From positions 1 through 20,819 of the forward strand of contig WLDW01000003.1 of the NCBI GenBank assembly GCA_009704605.1: a stretch of DNA of 20,819 nt, in the 5' to 3' direction. The DNA comes from Actinomycetota bacterium. Lineage in GTDB: Bacteria; Actinomycetota; Actinomycetes; Actinomycetales; Microbacteriaceae. A model generated the notes under the pieces. That model saw only the letters and a list, made by a program, of their open reading frames with translations, was not told the DNA's origin and searched no databases. Positions 16,680 through 20,819 of this stretch are shown in pieces. The translations under genes and the position numbers were made by a program. Within the stretch, counting starts at the first letter, position 1. Every line of letters begins with the position of its first letter.

Positions 16680-16708
16680 ACTTTAGCTGCCCGTAGGGAG
16701 AGAATCAA
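16680..16708 (-). promoter_or_regulatory. Promoter of rplY-pth
   Basis: On the minus strand TTGATT (16703-16708) is followed by exactly 17 nt and TAAAGT (16680-16685). It starts 4 nt past the prs stop codon. The predicted transcription start is near 16673, which leaves a leader of about 142 nt before rplY. Confidence 0.5.
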
Positions 16709-16711
16709 ACC

Positions 16712-17686
16712 CTAGGATTGGCCAGGAAACAGTGAAGTAACGGAGTCTTCGCCAAAAACAGCTCTAATTGCTTTAGAGATCAATGGGGCAATAGACAATA
16801 CGGTTAGCTTGGCAAATTCCTTTTCTGGAGGAATTGGCAAAGTGTTGGTCACAATCACATGATCAATTGCCTCATCCGATAGACGCTCAACCGCAGTGCC
16901 CGAGAAGACCGCGTGGGTGGCTGCAACGATAACGGTTTTGGCTCCATTGGCCTTTAGGGCCTGGGCGGCAGCCACAATGGTGCCTCCCGTGTCCACCATG
17001 TCATCTACCAGAACGCAGGTTCTGCCCTCTACTTCACCCACCAGCTCGTGAACGGAAACCTTGTTTGGAACATTTGGATCGCGACGCTTATGAATAATGG
17101 CAAGCGGTGCTCCGAGGCGATCTGCCCAGATGTCGGCAACTCTCACGCGGCCAGAATCAGGAGAAACCACAGTTAGCGGATCCTTGCCCCACTTATCTTT
17201 CACGTAATCAGCAAGCATAGGAAGACCCCAAAGGTGATCTACTGGTCCATCAAAGAAGCCTTGGATTTGTGGGCTGTGTAGATCCACAGACATTACACGA
17301 TCGGCACCAGCAACCTTGAACAAATCAGTTACCAATCTTGCAGAGATTGGTTCGCGACCCTTGTGCTTTTTGTCTTGTCTTGCGTAAGGAAAAAATGGCG
17401 CTACTACTGTAATTCTCTTGGCGCTAGCTCTCTTTAGAGCATCAACCATCAGAAGCTGCTCCATGAGCCAGTGATTGATTGGAGCGGGGTGAGATTGAAT
17501 AACAAAGGCGTCCACGCCTCTAACACTTTCTTCGAAACGAACAAATGTTTCACCATTTGCAAAATCGTAAGCAGTGGTAGGAACAAGTTTGGTTCCTAGT
17601 AGGTTTGCCACTTCCTCTGCGAGGGCGGGGTGAGCTCGACCGCTAACCAGAGCCAGCCTTTTTTCTCCAGTGGTCTTAATGGTCAA
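16712..17686 (-). CDS. prs: Ribose-phosphate pyrophosphokinase (PRPP synthetase)
   Basis: A 324-residue enzyme that makes PRPP from ribose 5-phosphate and ATP for nucleotide, histidine and tryptophan synthesis; in Actinobacteria PRPP also feeds arabinan precursors. The ATP-binding segment YARQDKKHKGREPIS (101-115), the metal/flexible region DLHSPQIQGFFD (135-146) and the PRPP loop VLVDDMVDTGGT (225-236) are intact, as in class I enzymes. The start is TTG 17684-17686, supported by GGGAG 7 nt upstream; no other start restores the N-terminus so well. It follows glmU by 17 bp in the same operon. Confidence 0.96.
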   Translation of the reverse strand: MTIKTTGEKRLALVSGRAHPALAEEVANLLGTKLVPTTAYDFANGETFVRFEESVRGVDAFVIQSHPAPINHWLMEQLLMVDALKRASAKRITVVAPFFPYARQDKKHKGREPISARLVTDLFKVAGADRVMSVDLHSPQIQGFFDGPVDHLWGLPMLADYVKDKWGKDPLTVVSPDSGRVRVADIWADRLGAPLAIIHKRRDPNVPNKVSVHELVGEVEGRTCVLVDDMVDTGGTIVAAAQALKANGAKTVIVAATHAVFSGTAVERLSDEAIDHVIVTNTLPIPPEKEFAKLTVLSIAPLISKAIRAVFGEDSVTSLFPGQS

Positions 17687-17703
17687 CTGCGGGCTCCCGA
17701 TTT

Positions 17704-19083
17704 CTATTTGTCGTTGCTTTTTGCGGCTGCTTCAGAAGATGTTGTACCCGGCCTTTTCGAAATGACCCAGTCAGCTATGTTTCGCTGTGGTGCAACATTC
17801 ATTCCAAGATCTCCAGGTGCTACGTCTTTTCTTACTACTGTTCCGGCAGCGGTATACGCTCCATCTCCAATCGTAATGGGCGCCACAAAAACGTTGTGCG
17901 AGCCCGATCGAACGTGTGAGCCAATCTTTGAGCTGCTCTTTTTCACGCCGTCGTAGTTAGCGAAGATGGTGCCGGCACCGATGTTGGAGTACTCGCCAAT
18001 CTCGGCATCCCCCACATAAGAAAGGTGCGGGACCTTTGAGCCACGGCCTATCTGGGCGTTCTTGGTCTCAACGAAGGAGCCAATCTTGCCTTCAGGACCT
18101 AGGTTGGTGCCCTTGCGAAGGTAGGAGAACGGCCCGACCTTGGCGCTTTCCTGGACAGTGCTGCTTTCAATAACCACGTCGGGGCCAATCTCGGCCATCG
18201 GCCCAATCTTGGTTGCTCCGCGAAGATGTGTTCCGGGGTGCAACACTGCATCCTGGCCAATTGAAACCTCAACATCAATCCAAGTGGTGTCTGGATCCAA
18301 GATGGTCACTCCCGCAAGCTGCCAACCGCGACAAATACGCGCGTTTAGTTCTTTTGCTACTTCTGAAAGCTGAGTGCGGTCGTTGATGCCATGAACCAAC
18401 CAGTTGTCAGCGACAATCTGGGCAACAACTGTGTGATTGTCCTCGACAATAAGTGCCGCGACATCCGTTAGATACTTCTCACCTTGAGCGTTGTGGGAAT
18501 CAAGATGGGACAGTCCTTGCCTTAGGTGAGCCACGTCAAAGACATATACTCCAGCGTTGATTTCCTTGATAGCGGCTTCTTCTGCAGAAGCATCGAGGTG
18601 CTCAACAATTTTGGCAACATTGCCTTCTTTGGATCGAATGATTCGGCCGTAGCCGGAAGGGTCATCAACAATCGCGGTCAAAATAGTTGCCGATGCTTTG
18701 CTCGAGCGATGTGAATCGAGAAGTGCACTTAGAGTATCTAGATCCATAAGCGGAACGTCACCGCTTACAACCAATACGTCGCCATCGAAGTCACTTGGAA
18801 TTTTCGCAAGGCTAACTTCGACTGCTCGACCGGTTCCGGCGATGTCATCTTGCTCGACCAGAATGGCTTTTGGGAAATTAGCTTGAAGATACTCAGAGAG
18901 AAGTTCTTTCTTGTGACGCAACACAACATAGACACCCTCGGACTCCAAGGATGAAACGGTGGAAACAACATGTCCCAAAAGCGGCTTGCCGGCCAGTTCG
19001 TGCATGACCTTCGGGGTATTGGAAACCATCCTGGTTCCATTACCTGCCGCCAGCACTACGCAAGCTAGTTGCCTAGTAGACAT
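17704..19083 (-). CDS. glmU: Bifunctional GlmU (GlcNAc-1-P uridylyltransferase / GlcN-1-P acetyltransferase)
   Basis: A 459-residue enzyme that performs the last two steps to UDP-GlcNAc for peptidoglycan. The N-terminal nucleotidyltransferase has LAAGNGTRM (11-19) followed by Lys25, and the GDVPL metal site. The C-terminal left-handed beta-helix, built of hexapeptide repeats, spans roughly 250-440 and holds the acetyltransferase residues (FANYDGVKK, SHVRSGSHNVFVAP). I choose ATG 19081-19083, which has GGGAG 6 nt upstream. ATG 19087-19089 is only two codons earlier but directly abuts the GGGAG. tRNA-Gln lies about 27 bp upstream on the same strand and may share the transcript. Confidence 0.96.
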   Translation of the reverse strand: MSTRQLACVVLAAGNGTRMVSNTPKVMHELAGKPLLGHVVSTVSSLESEGVYVVLRHKKELLSEYLQANFPKAILVEQDDIAGTGRAVEVSLAKIPSDFDGDVLVVSGDVPLMDLDTLSALLDSHRSSKASATILTAIVDDPSGYGRIIRSKEGNVAKIVEHLDASAEEAAIKEINAGVYVFDVAHLRQGLSHLDSHNAQGEKYLTDVAALIVEDNHTVVAQIVADNWLVHGINDRTQLSEVAKELNARICRGWQLAGVTILDPDTTWIDVEVSIGQDAVLHPGTHLRGATKIGPMAEIGPDVVIESSTVQESAKVGPFSYLRKGTNLGPEGKIGSFVETKNAQIGRGSKVPHLSYVGDAEIGEYSNIGAGTIFANYDGVKKSSSKIGSHVRSGSHNVFVAPITIGDGAYTAAGTVVRKDVAPGDLGMNVAPQRNIADWVISKRPGTTSSEAAAKSNDK

Positions 19084-19110
19084 CTTCATCTCCCGATCGC
19101 TTCACTTGTG

Positions 19111-19182
19111 CTCCGCCCTCAGGATTCGAACCTGAACTAAACGGCTCCAAAGGCCGCCGTGCTGCCGTTACACTAGGGCGGA
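19111..19182 (-). tRNA. tRNA-Gln, anticodon UUG
   Basis: A 72-nt cloverleaf: acceptor TCCGCCC/GGGCGGA with discriminator G (usual for Gln), D-arm with GTAACGGC, anticodon stem GCGGC/GCCGT and loop CTTTGGA with anticodon TTG, and T-arm TCAGG/CCTGA with loop TTCGAAT. The 3' CCA is not encoded. It lies directly upstream of glmU and reads the same way. Confidence 0.95.
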
Positions 19183-19295
19183 TCGTAACCCGAAGCACTG
19201 ATTACTTAGCAAGTCTGCCAGAAATCAGCTATCCCTAGTCGCTTTGTGCCTTCAATCTATGCAATTCAGGGCCTTTAGGGCAGAAATTCGGGACC
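19183..19295 (-). other. Intergenic gap between lipoprotein gene and tRNA-Gln
   Basis: 113 bp that should hold the end of the lipoprotein transcript and the promoter for tRNA-Gln-glmU. I see a long-loop inverted repeat, CTGATT (19198-19203) with AATCAG (19223-19228), but no T-run terminator and no clear -35/-10 pair. Confidence 0.3.
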
Positions 19296-20249
19296 TTAGT
19301 CTTCTAGCAAAGTACCAAGCACGTATTTATGAGGTCCGGAAATAGCGTTGTCTTTTTCTGCCGTACTCAACACAACTAGCCACTTGCCAGCTCCGGTTGA
19401 AACCGCAGCTGGATCTAGGTAGTTCTTTTCAGCGTCTTCTAATAGTGGAGCTGGGTCAATCTCCCAGGAAATTCCATCCGTTGATTTAGCCACATATATT
19501 TTCTGGGGCAGTCTGGCGGGGGTTGTTGAAAGAAGTAACACCCAGTCGTTGGCATCGGTTCGAAGCATGAATGGGTCAACGTAACCACCGGAAATTACAA
19601 AACCCTCATTTGCGGTGTAAGTGATTCCGTCGGCTGAGTTTGCTGTTCTTAGAACCTCTGAGTTTTGACCTTCAACCATGTCCACCCACATCATTTGGTA
19701 TGTGCCATCTGGGGTTATGTAGGTTTCTGGAACGCCCCATGCAGGTCCTGGCTTGTCTTGCTTAATTCCAGTTGGAACACCATCGCCGAATGATGTCAAC
19801 TCTGCTGATGTAGAAACCATGACTGACTTAATTGCTTTTGAGGGGTCCATTGGTTTGCCTGGTTCGCCCGGAGGTCCGTCAAATGTGATGTAGTAAAGCA
19901 GCCAAGAGCCATCAGGTTTTTGTACTAATGAGTAATCGCTTCCCATTGGAACTCTAAAGCTTGTATCTGGTGTAAACGAAACTCCATCGGCTGATCTGTA
20001 AACACGATTCTGGCCAAGACCAGTTGTCAAAAGTAGGTAGCCACCAGCTGGGTCTTCGATGAGCTCCGGCGAGACACCTTCAAGGTTCGTGACTTCGTCA
20101 ACGTTCAGTTGGAATGTCGGAGCTGATGCCTCTTCTGATGCTGGCGCTGATGCTTCAGGCCCTGGTGCATTTTCGGTTCCGCTCTGGCAACCGGTTAGTA
20201 AAAGAAGTGAACACACCGATACAACCACGAGTGATTTGTTTAGAGGCAT
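19296..20249 (-). CDS. Lipoprotein with predicted beta-propeller (sialidase/GH43-like fold)
   Basis: A 317-residue secreted lipoprotein. MPLNKSLVVV opens a signal peptide with lipobox LTGC, lipid-modified Cys21. An Ala/Ser/Pro/Glu linker (about 22-50) precedes a beta-rich domain. Three SxDG-x-(S/T)-aromatic repeats (SADGVSF, SADGITY, STDGISW) with VYRS-, VLRT- and VAKS-type strands suggest a bladed propeller like those of sialidases or GH43/GH32 enzymes. I cannot point to a catalytic set, so binding rather than hydrolysis is possible. Start choice is uncertain: AAGGAG lies 12 nt before ATG 20247-20249 and 9 nt before TTG 20250-20252, and ATG 20268-20270 would add seven residues. It sits between the ABC-F gene and tRNA-Gln, with no functional link visible. 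Confidence 0.75.
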   Translation of the reverse strand: MPLNKSLVVVSVCSLLLLTGCQSGTENAPGPEASAPASEEASAPTFQLNVDEVTNLEGVSPELIEDPAGGYLLLTTGLGQNRVYRSADGVSFTPDTSFRVPMGSDYSLVQKPDGSWLLYYITFDGPPGEPGKPMDPSKAIKSVMVSTSAELTSFGDGVPTGIKQDKPGPAWGVPETYITPDGTYQMMWVDMVEGQNSEVLRTANSADGITYTANEGFVISGGYVDPFMLRTDANDWVLLLSTTPARLPQKIYVAKSTDGISWEIDPAPLLEDAEKNYLDPAAVSTGAGKWLVVLSTAEKDNAISGPHKYVLGTLLED

Positions 20250-20295
20250 CAATACCCAACACTCCTTCATGACAGAAGCTATAAATGATTTCTAA

Positions 20296-20301
20296 ATTGT
20301 A
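20296..20301 (-). promoter_or_regulatory. Putative -10 box for the lipoprotein gene
   Basis: TACAAT on the minus strand (5 of 6 to the consensus) lies 46 nt upstream of ATG 20249 and would place the AAGGAG site in the leader. There is no clear -35 element. Confidence 0.35.
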
Positions 20302-20347
20302 GTCCTGGGAAATTAACTTGAATAGGTTTACTTGCAAAACAAGGTAG

Positions 20348-20819
20348 CTATGTCGTTTCGCTGAGTTCCATCCACTGGGCCTCAAGTAAGGCCTTTTGGG
20401 TGGCCAGTTCATTGGCCTTCAGAGCTGAAGCAGCCAATCCCTCGTGATCAAGGGGGTCGCGGGATTGCAGATCCAGCTGCACCGCTGCCTCTTCGGCTTC
20501 TAGTTTCTCTATAGCGCGCTCAAGTTTCTGGATGGCTTTTTGGCTGGCTCTAAGCTCGGCTCCCGAAACCTTTGGCGCTGTCTGTTGGCTTTCGGCCTTA
20601 CCTGCCGCGCCTCGAAGCTCAAGATACTGATCCACGCCTCGTGGCAAATGACGAAGCGCGCCATCACCAAGCAGTGCGTATTGCATATCGGTCACTCGCT
20701 CAAGAAGGTACCTATCGTGGCTGACAACAATTAGTGTTCCTGGCCAAGAATCAAGTAGGTCTTCTACCTGAGCCAGCATGTCGGTGTCCAAATCATTTGT
20801 TGGCTCATCCAGAATCAAT
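20348..20819 (-). CDS. ABC-F family ATPase, C-terminal part (5' end outside the window)
   Basis: The final 156 or so residues of a duplicated ABC ATPase without membrane segments. The fragment opens inside the second nucleotide-binding domain at Walker B and D-loop (LILDEPTNDLD), continues to the H-loop SHDRYLLERV, and ends with a charged coiled-coil tail of about 80 residues (ASQKAIQKLERAIEKLEAEE). The tail is typical of the Uup-type ABC-F C-terminal domain. Such proteins act on the ribosome, as translation factors or antibiotic-resistance proteins; the linker and first domain needed to tell these apart are not in the window. The next gene starts about 98 bp downstream. Confidence 0.9.
   Translation of the reverse strand, partial: LILDEPTNDLDTDMLAQVEDLLDSWPGTLIVVSHDRYLLERVTDMQYALLGDGALRHLPRGVDQYLELRGAAGKAESQQTAPKVSGAELRASQKAIQKLERAIEKLEAEEAAVQLDLQSRDPLDHEGLAASALKANELATQKALLEAQWMELSETT

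Overview
The window reads as core chromosome of a compact, moderate-GC actinobacterium. The gene families and their order point to Microbacteriaceae, possibly a small-genome freshwater lineage of the Aquiluna/Rhodoluna type. That taxonomic guess is inference from gene content, close packing and base composition judged by eye. I see no insertion sequence, phage gene, CRISPR array or defence island. The longest stretch without a protein gene is about 180 bases, and it appears to be a structured mRNA leader.

Layout. (1) Positions 1-2009 hold the cell-envelope/transcription block uppS (partial, -), trhA (+), a small membrane protein (-), a DUF4307 protein (+) and greA (+). Order and strands match Mycobacterium Rv1080c-Rv1086 as I remember it, except that the genes matching mca and Rv1084 are missing. 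(2) Positions 2006-4781 (-) hold lemA, htpX and ilvA. (3) Positions 4884-9740 (-) hold eno, ftsB, a DUF501 gene, an exported subtilase, ndh and tRNA-Leu(UAA), tightly packed. (4) Positions 9829-11037 (-) hold hisS, set apart from mazG by a good intrinsic terminator. (5) Positions 11094-19182 (-) hold tRNA-Gln, glmU, prs, rplY, pth, mfd and mazG: peptidoglycan precursor, PRPP, translation quality control, transcription-coupled repair and nucleotide clean-up. (6) Positions 19296-20819 (-) hold a lipoprotein with a predicted beta-propeller and the C-terminal part of an ABC-F ATPase that runs off the end.

Expression signals. Several genes have a TANNNT hexamer ending 6-7 nt before the start codon with no Shine-Dalgarno sequence, which suggests leaderless mRNAs (uppS, trhA, DUF4307, ndh, perhaps mfd and hisS). 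Others have ordinary Shine-Dalgarno sites, and these settle the starts of eno (TTG), DUF501 (GTG), prs (TTG), lemA (GTG) and glmU.

The two observations most worth following are these. First, pth has no ATG, GTG or TTG upstream of its catalytic N-terminus, so it seems to start at a CTG overlapping the rplY stop; default gene calling would cut off the catalytic Asn and His. Second, rplY has its own promoter just after prs and a leader of about 140 nt, in which the ribosome-binding site can pair with an upstream element that also has a competing partner. That looks like a regulatory ribosomal-protein leader. I found nothing resembling a new multi-gene system.
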